DNA of 64,000 nucleotides, taken from positions 310,001 to 374,000 of the forward strand of contig JAODTK010003876.1 in the NCBI GenBank assembly GCA_026419785.1. Direction: 5' to 3'. Of the stretch, positions 1 to 12,530 are shown in pieces (position 1 is the stretch's first letter; each line of letters begins with the position of its first letter). Origin of the DNA: Sclerodactyla briareus. Lineage: Eukaryota > Echinodermata > Holothuroidea > Dendrochirotida > Sclerodactylidae. Under the pieces are notes generated by a model that was given only the letters and a program-made list of their open reading frames with translations, ran no database searches and was not told where the DNA came from. The position numbers were made by a program, and so were the translations under genes.

Positions 1-400
1 GATAAGTTTCATACTTGGCTGAGGGTTTCCCATAAAAGTGCAATTCCCTATTGGTTTGGGTCAATCTGAAGTCCATCTGAGGTCAAGAAGGTTGAAAGAT
101 GGAAATATTGTCAACAACGATAAGTCCGGGAATGCCCTGACCCGTCAGTTTGGAATTTATGTAATGGCAGCTTTCTTAGGAAAAACATAACAATATCGTA
201 TTGTGGTGACTGGAGCCATTAGGGAGGAAATGGGGATATTGTGGAATATTGTTATTTTGCTAACTTCAACTTGTTAGCAAGATTCATCTGCATGGAGTAG
301 TTCATATCTGGTATTTGAGTTCCCTATTTGAAGTACTACAAATGATTTCTATTGGAAATCTTGACAATGCTTAAGCCTTGATCAGTCAGGATGAGTCAAG
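1..400. other. unassigned sequence left of the gag fragment
   Basis: No convincing coding match on either strand. The neighbouring gag fragment runs on the minus strand, so this stretch lies where its downstream protease/pol region would be expected, but I could not recognise a protease motif. Confidence 0.3.
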
Positions 401-429
401 GACTCCTAATCTTTTGGCTTTTTTCTGGT

Positions 430-1060
430 TCGAATGCGAGCCAGGGCACTCTTTCCAATTTCTTGCCACGTAAGGAACAGGGTCCTGTTTTGCCTGGTGG
501 CATTCAGCGGGTTTTTCCCTTTTCCTTATGTGCTGTTAGCTTCATCTGCTGAATGCGAGTCCAACAATGTTGACGCTGATCGCATTCCCGATTCTTTAAG
601 CTTCGATGTACTGCAGACGTCTTCAAGGGTCATGTCCTGCTTCTTGTCCCCGAGTAGATCAAGTTGATTCTCCTTGATCGTTGATGCCCCGGGGAGGACC
701 ATCCCTCAGGACCACGTCCGTATAGTTGACGTCAGCATCGCAGCCAGAGCATTTGATGAGGAATCTACATATGCCTGTTTGACTTCGAAGACGAGCCACC
801 CGAAGCTGCGCACTGTTTCATCACGACCTTGGCGCATGTTGTGTAGTGCCACGCTGGCAACTAACAGATGTTCTCCTCACGCACGGCCAGTTTTTTGTAT
901 AGCTGCCAGTACCTCTGTTTCAGATTTTTGTTTGGTAAGTCAGCACCCTGCTGCTTCTGGCGAGATCCTTGCGTAGAGGTTCGTCACATAAACAACAAGG
1001 AGTTGTACCACCTTATTCTTTCCAATATCTTGGTTGCGTGTACATATTTTGACCATCGTG
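430..1060 (-). pseudogene. Ty3/gypsy retrotransposon gag fragment (K02A2.6-like)
   Basis: Capsid-like gag piece of an LTR retrotransposon, read on the minus strand. Seen directly: a stretch LRKDLAR near 965-990, then MRQGRDETVRSFG near 815-850, one frameshift, then GICRFLIKCSGCDADVNYTD near 719-780. This order is characteristic of gag in K02A2.6-like (mag/SURL-related) Ty3/gypsy elements of marine invertebrates. A degenerate segment near 440-500 sits where a zinc-knuckle linker would follow. At least two frameshifts and several stops interrupt it. The matching pol is not adjacent; the gypsy pol at 9.9 kb lies on the opposite strand, so the two pieces are not one simple element. It is non-functional as written. 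Confidence 0.8.
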
Positions 1061-1239
1061 ACTCGAAGTAAGGATGCCAACCCTTCACTGGGCCAGCGGC
1101 GTAATCGTTGGTCTTTTGACTCTCAATATGGATGTGTTGTCCGGTAGTGTGCAACAGCGCTTGGGCAGTGATGCGTGGCGGCCACGGAGCGGCATCAGGT
1201 GTCGGTCCCGTAATACAGCCGGGATTGGACAAGCTTCAC

Positions 1240-4230
1240 GACAGGAATCTCAGCTGAGTTGGTATGTGACCTACTACAACCGTGTTTCATAAATAAGAAC
1301 GATGCTCTTGTTGTTGCATTTAAACGACTTCTTTAATATCGTGTCTTCCAACCATGAGCACGGTCCGAAAAGGAGTAAAGAGAATGAACATAGAACATCC
1401 AACATCAATATCATCTATGAAACCGACTCACGATCGGTACCGCCTTTTTTGCATGCTGCCACCCCTTTTCAGAACACTGTTGCCAACAAATCATCTTAAA
1501 AGAGAAGGAACACTCATGATTCCGGTAAGTTCAATCGATTTTATTTCATGTTCTACGATCTTCAATAGACTATTGGTTGAACGATTGACTCACAATCACC
1601 CGAGCATATTGGGTCATGCAGTCAATGGATGGTCACGATATCTGAGCTAAGAACTCCATCTCCGCGATTTTTGCTCCATTGTTCTTGGGCTTGCTTTATC
1701 TAGTGAAGGCGTGGCTGCTCACTGCTTAGGGCTTGGGCGGAGATCAGATTTCCTTTTCGTTACCTACCTTGATTAGCGTCAGTATAATGGTGTGTCCAAA
1801 TGTCAGAGTTCTCGAGAAGAAAGTGAATGTTTGCCTAATTCGTGATCGCCAACTCCACATCTTTGTCGCGCCTCCCTTGGAGACAGTCCACTGTACTGCC
1901 TTGCATGTCGTTATACCGGACCCAGTAGGTTGGCGCACCCTGCAGAGATGTGCACGTCGCTCATGAATGTTTTACACTCTTTGTTCGAATTCAATCTCTG
2001 ATTTCTCCATATTCCAAGCAATTTAGAGCAATCATGTATCATCTGGAGAATTTTTTGGTGTAAGGAGTTCCCAAAATGAACAGTTGTTGCACCATGTTGC
2101 CCGCTTGGTATGATGATCTGTCCCAGCAGAGGTGGCCTGGTTGGTACTCTGCTGAAGTCCGATGTTAAGGTTTATTCGTCACAAAAACATCCAACACTGC
2201 AAATCCACTTCTGGAAATTCCATATTGTTGCTCTACAAATACACCTGAAACCTGGTCATTTCACGACAGCCTATCAAATTGTACTCGTATTCGTACTTGT
2301 TTTTAGCTCCGGCCTGGTACTCATACCCGTACTAAAGTCTGCCATCTTCTCCATGCTATTCTGTCCAATAGCCTTGCAGTAACAAGCATTTTCGGCAACT
2401 CCAGGCCCGTCCACGCTTTGGTGTTGTCTGTTCAGCTTCTTCGTGACCGGCTTCGACTGCAGCCGCCCTCGACGGTGCCTTGGAGGATGGTCTTGTCGTG
2501 TCTTCTGATTGTGGCAATGAGTGGTTCTTGTCGTAATTTTTGAAGAGTGGAACCTAATTGGACAATTCTGCTACCACAATCTACAAGATATGGACAACAA
2601 TACGGTGGACGTATTCAATCCAGAGTCAAACATTGATGATGTGAAACAGGTGAAAGCCTATCTGAAACTGCTTACCAGCCGTTATAGTATTACACAATAT
2701 AATTAAAGAGATACAAGCGCAATGAATACAAAGAACACAAAGAGAGGAACAAACAGGCTGCCATAAACGAGTTCAAACGACTAAGTGTTCAATGAGGTGA
2801 CTATTGATGGTATCACAAACAGTACCGGTACGATTAATCTACCTGTAGGAGGAGCGGCGGAGGTTGAGTAAGTTCGCCTAATCAGGACAGTCATCTCAGA
2901 CCTGCACTTGGAGCTTCCTCGTACAGAACTTGGATAGTCAATATAAGATCGAGTTCCGTTATTGAATTGCTGTGAAATACAAAGCCAATGGATCTGCTGT
3001 ATCAATAAGCGATTGGTCATTAGGTTCTGTGGATGTAACAATCCACACACCATAATAATACCATCGGATCAGGACTTTATCACACTTTGGAGATGAACCC
3101 CGCGCCTATGACTATGTAACTACTATGTAATCAGGTAATCCACACGACAGAACGCAACCGCTTACATGTACATTCCACGCATCTCCTCCATTGGTCATTG
3201 CTCTGTCATCCGAGTACCCCGTTCTAATAACATACATTAACGTATACTGCGAGTATACTCAATGTTCGGCTCGCTGAGTGGAATTGTCGCTCCATTCTGT
3301 TAGGAAATGCTCAAATGAAATATCCGCGATGGTCTCGTATAGGTTCAACTGAGTAATTAATTCTCGATCTCGTGCCACTTGCAGGTACGTATGTCAAATT
3401 CATGACAGATCTACAAAAGTGTATATTGGGTTTTATTACTGCTTCAGTGTCCACCCTTCGGATCGCAGGCAAATGTAGGCGTAATTCCCCCTCCCCACGC
3501 CAGCAAAATGGACTTATGCTCAGAATCAATAGCAGCGTCGCGATGTCCCCATTCAGTGTCAACGGAAAGGTTGGGACTCGATCCAGCATCGCACTATAAG
3601 TCAGTAATGGGCTTACCAAGTACCAACACCATAATGGAAGCATATCTTTACATATGTTTGAATTATAGCAGTCTTGTTCATACCACTGACTGCTGGGGAA
3701 AAAAGCCTTTATAATTATTATCAACTGTAGAACGTCATACCACGATACAGTATTGACTGCCAGAAATCGAATTAATTTCCTCACGACAGCTGGAAAATTC
3801 CAATAAAAATCTGAATCGAGTGAGAACTTGTTGAAGCCACACTTGATCAAATATACGGGCACATATTTTAGCTATCGAAAAGATTTTAATCCTCTTGGTT
3901 AGAACGCTGGGCAGCTGGACCAATTTAGTTTCCCATCGTCGAGAAAAATCGTTATCAGACTCTTAGTGGACGATCAGCTGCAAGCAATCGTATTTTAAAA
4001 TATTGCTGGAAGCTCCAACACAGTCGCGAGTGAACGAGTCTTTCTTCAGTTTGAAGTATCATTGAGATTCATCTTGTTGTCATAGTAACATGTAATTTAG
4101 AAAATAATTACCTGGAGTGAAGATTATAGCGTAGCACTTGAGAGAATTTGATAATACCCTCGGTACAGTCCATTTCATGATCTTTCACGATACTGGTAAT
4201 TTAATTATTGGCTTTACACCAACCTTTTCC
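1240..4230. other. unassigned region
   Basis: About 3 kb without a recognisable gene or repeat on either strand. It contains several short open frames, the longest on the minus strand at 3311-3862 (183 codons). That product has no motif I know, mixed hydrophobic and polar stretches with no order, and no supporting start context. Confidence 0.4.
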
Positions 4231-4238
4231 TGGATTTC

Positions 4239-4376
4239 AACCTCTTTTCTTTCACGAATGATTCACCCCCTGCCGCTCCTCTAATTCGACAACTGTAAAC
4301 CACCTATCTGTGATTCAAAACCTCTTTTCTTTCAACGATGGATACAACCCATAGCTCCTCTATTCGACACCTGACT
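4239..4376. repeat. two-unit direct repeat of about 80 bp
   Basis: The string aacctcttttctttca occurs at about 4240 and again at about 4319. Each is followed by a similar sequence (gatt/gata, ccc, gctcctct, attcgaca). It lies directly upstream of the receptor remnant. Confidence 0.6.
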
Positions 4377-4690
4377 ACTACTCTAACCCGAAGCAATCCT
4401 GCGTTTTGGCGGTGATCTCTATCTCATGTTTCTATAAAACAGTCGCGGATATTCTCTCTCCGAAAGACGAGGGCTCATTGTATATTTGATCGACATGTCC
4501 CTCATTGATATCAACCAGTTCCATCGGTTACATCGTGTTCGCCTGTATTAAGATAATAGCTCTATCATCCTACGGCAACACTTCCATTTACTCTCTTCCT
4601 CAGACAACAATATGTCTCAATATTCGTGTTGATGATCCGCAACTCTTTCAATCTTTTCTCTTTCTCTCTTTTCAGTATCGCCAGGCAATG
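4370..4690 (+). pseudogene. partial, decayed copy of the GPCR sequence found at 24.9 kb
   Basis: DNA similarity to the receptor sequence at 24,904-25,975, not protein reading, supports this call. Shared blocks include ctgcgttttgg, gaaagacgagg/ggaagacgagg, gtatatttgatcga, ccagttccatcggtta, agctct/atcctacgg and ccgcaactctttc/ccgaactctttcc, in the same order. It covers only the part corresponding to TM1 to the start of TM3 and has an internal deletion relative to the other copy, where most of TM1 is missing. Similarity fades after about 4690, before the ERY motif would appear. It has no usable reading frame. Confidence 0.65.
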
Positions 4691-4809
4691 TCTGAAGATA
4701 TTCGTCTGTGTATGGGTGACAAGCGAGAAGAGAAAAACAGAGACTGTATCGCCCTACTCTCGAGTAAGAACGTGGATACTGCGACAACTACACTCTGATA
4801 AACCCTGAG

Positions 4810-6210
4810 CTCCACGATATACAACCATGACAAACACGGTGCCAACTGGCTACCTCCTTTGCTTCAGTGACTTTAATAGCAGGTTTACAGTTACAATTGC
4901 GCATGAGCATAGTGTAAAATCTGTATAGGGCAGACAGTATGGAATAGGAGCAGCGCCACTCTATTCAGACTAGCATTTCCCCTGTTATGGACACGCCTGT
5001 TGCAGTTCCTACTGAAATTGTGAGGACTTTCCAGGGGATCGTGATCTTTCATTGTCACTGGATTAATTTTCTCAGAAAAAATACTCGTTTACAGTTCCTA
5101 TGCCATACCCGTGTCTCTACTTGCAGTGACCTCCTGACTTTAGCCATTTAATTTTATAATATTAATAACTCCAATAACCTGACAAGATCTGAAACTAAAC
5201 TAAACTGTCAATTATTGGAGGTTGAAGACCCTGTGTGTAAAGAGGCTGTTTGGAGACTGGCGTCCAGAAGCCACCAACAATGCGGCCCATGAATCGCGTC
5301 ACCTTTAGTCTCGATGGTATGTATAGTTCATTACCGCTCACGTGTCATTTGCCTGCGATCTGCGGATTCTTTGAGCGATTAAAACTTGTAGAGTTTGTTG
5401 TCGAAACATAATATTTCATTCTGACGATGGCTTCGACGGCCGCTCTGAGGGCAATATCCGCGCTATAAAGATGGCTGTCTGCTTTTTTGATTGGTCACGC
5501 TAACTTCTACTCTTAACAGAACAGGTGGGAATGATCATGAAATAGTCATATTCATCATAGACCCTGGTACATATGGGGTGTTCACAAATGATCATAGATC
5601 GTGGAGGGTCAATCTGCCTTTTTTATTAGACGGACACGCAACTCTTCTACTACAGCATATAAGGGTGATTAAAAAGTTTGGTCACATCATCATCATTTGG
5701 CTCAGCATTAGAGGTAATTTCGGTAGTATCTTTGGATTATACAACAATTGCATAATTCATTTAGAATTTGAAAGTTGCTCGAATATTCAAGACATCTATC
5801 GATGGATCGCTTCAACATCAATGGGTGAGCCACGTGTGCCATTCGCACGTGTCTTCATTCTTCTTCGCTTATTGATTCTTTGCCAAGGTAACAAAATGAA
5901 TCTATGCAGCCATGATGTACGTGTGCGTTGTCCTCTTCTGTGTGTATGTGTGTGACACCACCCGCACACGATATACAACAACGCAAACAGTTTATCACGT
6001 CGACATTGGGCAAGTGGTTTGCTCATGTGGAAAGATTAAACCCCACCTGTGTTTTCAGTGCCCAGTTCAAGGTTACGACAGGACAAAGTTCAAAAAAACC
6101 ATGTAAGCACGATATCTGACTATGAGACAAGTTCTATTAGGTTTATATCAGGTTGGAGTACTTACACGTATGGTGAGATGAACCCTATTGTTGTCTGTGT
6201 CAGGTCATGG
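4810..6210. other. unassigned region
   Basis: No recognised gene. A frame of about 150 codons at 5491-5955 has no ATG start (it would need TTG) and its product matches nothing I know. A short GT-rich patch lies near 5935-5955. Confidence 0.4.
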
Positions 6211-6214
6211 TTAT

Positions 6215-6715
6215 TGAAGTTCACCATAGACAATCTCCATACCTGTAATTTGCGCATGCTGTTACGTTACAAACTCCATACTTGCACTGTGGTAATGCCT
6301 CTTACTGTTGACAAATCCTATACATACAATGTGGTAATGCTGTTACCGTGAACAGACACATTCATGCAATGTGGTAGGCTGTTACACGTAGATGAACCTA
6401 TACTTGCACTGTGTGTATACTGCTACCGTACGTAGACAAACCTATTACGTCACTGTGATAATTACCTGCACTACTGTAGACAACTCCTAGACCTCGATAC
6501 GGTAAATCCGCAAACCGCATAGACAGCCCTATACCGCACTACCGATTAATCGTGTACCGTAGACAAATCCAGTACTGTGCATTACTGTTGCAATGCCTGC
6601 CACCATTAAAAATCCTATACATGCACTATGTAAATGGCGGATATATACTGCGGTCAAATCCCACACAAATCCTCGCATGCATGGAGGGTAATATATGCTA
6701 CCGTAGACGGAAACT
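6215..6715 (+). repeat. minisatellite with units of about 43 bp
   Basis: Roughly eleven diverged tandem units. A typical unit contains gtagacaaatcctatacatg followed by cactgtggtaatgctgttacc. Clear units begin near 6215, 6258, 6300, 6345 and 6388; later ones (6430-6715) are more degraded but keep the gtagacaa and cactgt/gctacc words. Confidence 0.8.
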
Positions 6716-6719
6716 ATAG

Positions 6720-8750
6720 AAGCGAGCGGGCCCCACCTATGTTTCTGAAGTCAAGCATTGCATGATTATTGAAGCTTTATATCTGTTCGGGGAAGCATGG
6801 GGGAGAACCGGTATACTTCTAAATCCTAATTCAATCGCAGTTTTCAAGCATTATGATTTTATTTCTCATTGTTTTCATAATGGTATCTGTAATGGTCGCG
6901 ACATGCCTCGCTCCTCATGTGTGTACTCTATGTCGACTGCATTGTTCAACGAGAATTTCGGAGAACGACTTTTCTTCATAGGTATGGCCATAAAGATGGG
7001 TATACAGTGTATACAGTAATATCCGCTGCATAACCACAAGATGATGTCGAATCTCGAGGTTCAGTGTTGGTTGGCAGAGAAAGAGTCAGTGTAGATATAC
7101 CGACGTGTACCCATTGCTAATGTCTAGATGTCGAATAATTAGTAACAGTTTATGACAAATTATTGCAGTGAGAAGAGAAGCAATCGCTGGACAAAACTAC
7201 AGATAAAAAATACTGACTGATTTCGCGGGGGTGACCCTTCCCGTACAGTTTAGTCCAGACTGGCTCAATCTAGTGTTCAATTCCCAGTAATGGACTCAGA
7301 ACAGGTTAATTTGTAATGCTGGGCGCTGTTTGAGCTGCTGTCACAGAATCGTTTGTCTAATTTTGATTGTATTTCCCTCTGGTTGATTTATGCAATTGAT
7401 CAGGAGGTTGGCGTTAACGGCATACAGAGAGTTGTTGACATGTATTATGCGGTTTGTTGCCCATCTGGTCATTTGTGACGCATGTTGTCGGGCCTGGATT
7501 TGGCACCAAGTCGAGCTTTAGACTTTGCTACACAGCCGGGGGAGAGTACCAAGAGCCGCTAAATTTAAACTCTGACGGATTACTACCACTACCAATCTGA
7601 GGACGACGGTCGAGGATGCTAAATAATGGAATGCAAAACTATGATTGACAATGAGTACAGCTCTCTGCTAAATGATATCGGCCTTCCGAAACGAGGGTAC
7701 AAAGAGGAGGAAAGGAAACTATGCAGGCATATACAACGATGTGTGACGGGCCGAAGTAAAGTTTCGCCAATTTCGAGTAACGGAATAATCACACTGTGAA
7801 TCTGGAATTTTTTTGAGTAATGAAAGTGCACTTCCTCATAGAGCCTGGACCATCAGCAGCCACAGGCAAGCAAATCCAAATCTCTCCAGCTGGATATTAG
7901 CTGTGCGCAGATCCCGTCGAGTGGGAGCCGGAGGGTACGTGGTTTTGCACGTTACGTTATCGGCACGTCGATACTCGGCAGATCCAAACGGACGTAGCAG
8001 CCAAAGAAATGATGAAAGTGCCCGGGTGTAGATAGAAACAAGACTGACAGAATAAGAACCGTTGCACGTGCAGTAAAAGCGAGCTGAGAATAAAATAGAT
8101 CACAGATGCCACAGCTCCCAGGAAACATGACGCAGATGGAGCCCCCTGACTGATGGAGGGAGGGGGGCATCACTGTACAGTACTGTTTTTGTTAGGGACG
8201 AGGCTGCATGGGTACCAAGTAGTGAGCTGGATTTATTGCAACCAGGTTAGTATGTATCTGAACAGCATTGAGAGGCTGGTTTGTTTTCAGAGCGTCTGAA
8301 GACATCCTCTGAGATTGCGCGAAGGAGGCCAATATGTTGTGGCGCCTTCGGTAACGATGGTAATGTGGGTTTGCCATGGAAAAGTTGAATGACGCAAGGC
8401 AGTTTCGCATGCATGACCTGCTATAAAGTTTGCTGGGAGTCTAATCAAATGTGTGCTTCCGTAATGTGCATTTAGGGAATATATGTGTCTATGAACGTTT
8501 GAACATATCGGATGTTGATCACTGGGTCTGTAGTGCTTGGGTCCTTCGCTATTTATTTTATGGAAGTGTTAGTGATGGCATCGCGGAGGTGTTGCGGGGG
8601 TATTAGTGGAAGAGAGGAACGGAACCGTTATATAGCGCATATGGAGCTCTCAGTGAAAGACCAAATTCGTTCCGTCTAAAAATTTGGTCCCGCGGTTGTT
8701 GTCGTTCATGATAGTAAAGCGGCTAATCATATATTTTCTCTTTGGAGGCA
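6720..8750. other. unassigned region
   Basis: No gene recognised. Positions about 7210-7260 (actgactgatttcgcggggg) resemble about 21,866-21,905 in the spacer between the duplicated segments (actgactggtttctcggggc), so a small dispersed repeat is present. The rest shows nothing I can name. Confidence 0.4.
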
Positions 8751-8756
8751 GTTGCA

Positions 8757-9640
8757 GACCTACACGGTAAACCATCGGTGGCGCGAAGGGATCCAGAAAT
8801 TTCGATTTTCATACCCTCCAAATAGACGGAAACGGCATTTGCCATGCTCAATATGCACCCATCTACGTCTACGTGTTGATTGAGTAAAGGAAAAAAAAAA
8901 AAGTGTCATTGTGCATACAAGATGAGTTACCGAAGTACATTTTCTGACTCTGGCTTTGTTTGCGGGGGATACAGGGGGCACAAACAGTCTCTGGTGGGAT
9001 CAAGGGAAAAACCATAGGCAACGGACCACCGAATCTGGGAGCAGGAAAAGTTTGTCAGTCATTGAGAATACCAGGGCGCGCGACAGCGCGCGATTTTTTT
9101 TGAGGTTTTTCCGGGATTTTATCGAAAAAGTCTGCAGGAAATTATTTTATTTCCAATTTTTTTCACGAATTCGTCCGCATTTTTCATAATAGAAAAATTG
9201 GGGGCTTTCTGAAATTATCAGAGTGAACAAAAGATTCGAGCATCTCCATCGCATAATTAGCCTCAACGGGCCTGGAAGAAAAACCCATGACGGCGAAACA
9301 CTTAAAACTTATGCACTTTTGGCGTCGATTAAAATCGAGAACTCGGTAGAAACATTGGTAATCCTTCGACTTCGGCGCTAGTCGGGTACAGATCTTCACA
9401 TGGGGTATGGGAATTAGTTGACCTAAGACAATTTCCAACCGCGATTATTGTTTGGTTAGCCACAAATGAAATCGTTTAGAGTGATACAAAACCGGGCATG
9501 TGGCTTATATTTTTTACGGTCCGGGAAAAATAGGGGGGGGGGGGAAAAAACACAACAAACGATTTATGATATACTCCAAACTTTTGAAAGTGGGGGGAAA
9601 TGTCCCCCCCCCCGTCGCCCACATGTTGCAGCCCATGGTG
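8757..9640 (+). mobile_element. hAT-like non-autonomous element, family A, left-truncated copy
   Basis: Similar along its length to the copies at 58,751 and 62,099. It shares ataccctccaa/cccatctac, gagtaaa, the block around cataggc, tttatcgaaaaagtctgcag, ccgaaaaattggggg-like sequence, cttcgactt/ggcgctagtcgg, cagatcttcac and the terminal tttgaaagtgggggg to tgtcccccc palindrome. The first 50 or so bases of the full copies, with the left terminus, are missing; the right end near 9637 is degraded (gttgcagccc instead of gttgacgccc). No target duplication is recognisable. It carries no protein that I can identify, so it would depend on a transposase supplied elsewhere. Confidence 0.75.
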
Positions 9641-9933
9641 TGGTGTTATGAGGACCCAGCCCAGCCAACCATCCGTCAGCCCCAGGTAACAAGTCACTTT
9701 CAGGAAAAGAACTATTTACGTTACTCTGCAACTAACAGAGATGGTACATGTTGTGTTTAAAGTGGGACAAAAAATATTGTACCGTTTCAAGTTGACCATG
9801 AGCAGTGTGTCATAATTCAGAGGAGGTCTATCACGGCAGGTTTAAACACATACCTCTTGACTCATAGGACTCATTAACTACCTACACGTGGGAGGGAATC
9901 TCCACCAAGGGGGAGAAGACGGGCTGTTCGACT

Positions 9934-10760
9934 ATGAAGGACAGAGGCGAGTGCTGCCCCTGGCGTCGTGAAAGGGGACCGGACCATCAGTGTGGGGAGC
10001 GGGGAGCTGGCTTATCGTGCATACGGAGGAACTGGTCTGAAGTCGTCACATTCATCGTACTGAGGGGGTTTTCAACCGGGGTTGAAAGAGGTCTTGGAAG
10101 ACCTTGGAGTCCTGGATGGTCGTTCGCCCAAGACGGGGTGGAAGGACTTCAAGGCAGACATTCGAGTTGCAGAGAAGGTCACACCAGGATTTTGCAAGCC
10201 ACGACCTGTACCGTATGCCTTGAGACGAGCGTTAAAACGACAACTAGAGAAGATGGTAGCCGAAACGTGATTAGCCTTGTGGAGCGTAGCGCATGGGCAT
10301 CGCCTGTGGTCATCGTCCCAAAAGCAGACCAGACGGTTCGAATCTGTGGGGACTACACGGAACAGTAATCCAGCTAATGATCAGTCCTACTCCTCTACCC
10401 CACTGTGAGGACTGTTCGCTACGCTTAACTCGGGGGGGGGGGGGGGGGGGGGGGGCAATTCTTCACAACGCTGGATTTATCGCAAGCATAACAGCACTAG
10501 AGCTCACAGAGTTCTTCAAAGACTCGCTGACCATCACACTCATCATGGGATGTTTTTTCCGATTCAACCGGTTACCTTTCGTGTTGCTTGCAAACCCGTC
10601 TATTTGGCAGGCAAGTGTATGGAACAAGTCTTGAAAGGACTGGACAAGTTGTTTTGTTACCCTGGATGACATTCTTGATAACTGGAGTACTTTGGGGGCA
10701 CCATCAAATTGGCTGAGGAGGTACTCGCCCCGGTTTGGAGACAAGTATGGGTTCTAAGTC
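9934..10760 (+). pseudogene. reverse transcriptase domain of the gypsy element
   Basis: Copies element RNA into DNA. Visible in changing frames: PRPVPYALRRALKRQLEKMV near 10,200-10,257, WASPVVIVPKADQTVRICGD near 10,298-10,355, RFNRLPF near 10,560-10,580 and the catalytic LDDIL at 10,662-10,676. LDD here corresponds to the last three residues of the family's Y-x-D-D box; the tyrosine is lost to a nearby indel. A run of 24 G at 10,432-10,455 sits exactly where the short glycine-containing turn precedes the F-T-x-L-D motif. The N-terminal part up to about 10,080 is poorly preserved. Confidence 0.9.
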
Positions 10761-11059
10761 AAAAAAGATAAGGTAGTTTCATGAAGCAAGAGGGTTGGGT
10801 ACCTCGGTCATGGATAGATGCATAGTGCTTGCCCCTATTGGCCGAAAGGGGTAGAGGCCATTGTGAAGCGCCGTAGCCAGAATGTGACTGAGGTTGAGCA
10901 TTCTTGGGATTCGAGTCCATTACTATGGTATATTTTCTGTAAAAACTTTCTCCCATGTTGAAGCCCCTGAATGAGCTGCTTTCAGAAGGGGGGGTATTGT
11001 TGTGGAACATAGGCCTGCTCAGGGGCATTCATCAATGCAAGGAAGCGCATACTGCACAT

Positions 11060-11480
11060 TCTTTCCTAGCTCATTTTGATGTGTCAAAGCCCTTACGCTT
11101 ACCTTTGCGACGCTACTCGCCTTAATGGAGTGGGGAGCAGTCATCTCCCATGTCATGGAAAATGGCGACAGAAACGGCCTATTGCTTTTTGCACTTTAAG
11201 ACTCTCACCAAAAGTGAGCATAAACTATCCGCACTTGAGAAAGAGGGCCCTAAGTATGTGTATGGAGTCCAAAAGTTTCATAGTATCTTCATGGCCGGAA
11301 GTTCCCACTCGTAACTGACCACCAGCCCTCTGGTGGCCCTCCTGGGACCTAAAAAAGGCATCCCAACCCTACTGCGCTGCGTATGCATAGACGGGCTTTG
11401 ACACTTCAACAACAAGCGTTTCATAATGACATTGTATTCGTCACAATCAAAAGATCATGCAAATGCCCGATGGTAGCGAG
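11060..11480 (+). pseudogene. RNase H domain of the gypsy element
   Basis: Degrades the RNA strand during element replication. Seen: FDVSKPLRL-like coding at about 11,075-11,100, RPIAF at 11,176-11,190, an E-K-A-L-like stretch near 11,245, and DHQP near 11,317 followed by LLGPKKGIPTL in another frame (11,335-11,372). These are the conserved words of the RNase H of K02A2.6-like gypsy elements, in the right order and spacing. At least five frameshifts break the domain. Confidence 0.85.
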
Positions 11481-11639
11481 GTTGCCCCATGCCTGTGGTT
11501 CTTCAAGCCCTACAGCCGAAACGGGGATTTACCACTTCTCCTGTGGGGCAATTTGCCCGTTACCCAACCCCACGCAGAATCAGGGTCGTACCCCTGAAGA
11601 TGCGAACGGATCCGACCTTGTCTAGAGTTATGACCATGT

Positions 11640-12530
11640 ACATGCAAGGTTGGCCAAATGAAATCCAAGATGACTCCTTACGTCCATACTGGATCCGACG
11701 ACATGAGTGGTCGGTGGAAGATGATTGGTAGTCTTTGGGTGATGCGGGTCATTAATTCCGCCTAGGTTCAGGGATCAGATCTGTGTTTTGAACTGCACAA
11801 TGATCATACCGGGGGATCAATCGTATGAAGTCATTAGCGCGCAGCATAGGTTGGTGGGCCCAAGTATAGACCAGGACATTGAAGATTGGGTCAAAGGTTG
11901 TGGTCCATGTCAGAAAACACAGACGCCGGCCGGCCCACCAAGTTGCTCCCTGATGTAACTGGCACTTGCACCCCCTCCCTTGCAGAAGTACACATTGATT
12001 TGCCGAAAAGGCCGGGCAAATGTATTTTGTTCTCCTTGACTCTCACTCCAGTGGATGGAGGTGGTTCCTATTAGTCTACACTTCTTCTAAGGTATCGAAG
12101 TGTTGAGGAGTTTGTTCCGCATCCTTTGGTACCTTGAGCAAATAGTGTCGATAATAGCCGCAATTTGTGGCAGCTGAGTTTGCAGAATTTCTAGCCCTGA
12201 ATGGTATTAACCACACACGCTGTAACCACCCCCCTACCCACTCAGCATCCAATGGAGCAGCTGAGAGGGCGGTACAGGTAATGAAAAGAGCCCTTGAAAA
12301 CAGGAGCCAATGATGGGAAAGCGTATCAGTCCATCCAACATCGATTGTCTAGTTTTCTGCTGCTTCTCGAAACAGACACCAGGCCTGTACCGGCAAACCC
12401 CTGCTGAACTATTTCTTGATACGGCAGCCCAGAACAGGTGTCTATGTTGAGCCCGAGTCCTGGCGCCCAGAAATGTAGACAGAGTCAAGCATCTCAAAAG
12501 CTTAACGCTGACCGTAATCCGTCCAGCCCC
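11640..12530 (+). pseudogene. integrase domain of the gypsy element
   Basis: Would insert element DNA into the host genome. Zinc-binding part: LHNDH at about 11,793-11,807 and CGPCQK at 11,899-11,916 give the second histidine and the C-x-x-C of the HHCC motif. Catalytic core: VHIDL at about 11,988-12,002 supplies the first aspartate, a damaged VSDN-like stretch lies near 12,147, and SASNGAAERAVQ at 12,242-12,277 supplies the glutamate of the D,D-35-E triad. Frames change between these blocks. Confidence 0.88.

Noticed and set aside
3311-3862. 183-codon open frame on the minus strand
   Set aside because: No motif, no homology I recognise and no splice or start context. A frame this long can occur by chance in 64 kb of both strands.
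5491-5955. 154-codon open frame on the plus strand
   Set aside because: It has no ATG at its start, and the product shows no domain or ordered membrane pattern.
6215-6715. CRISPR array
   Set aside because: Units are contiguous and diverge along their whole length; there are no unique spacers or cas genes, and the DNA is animal.
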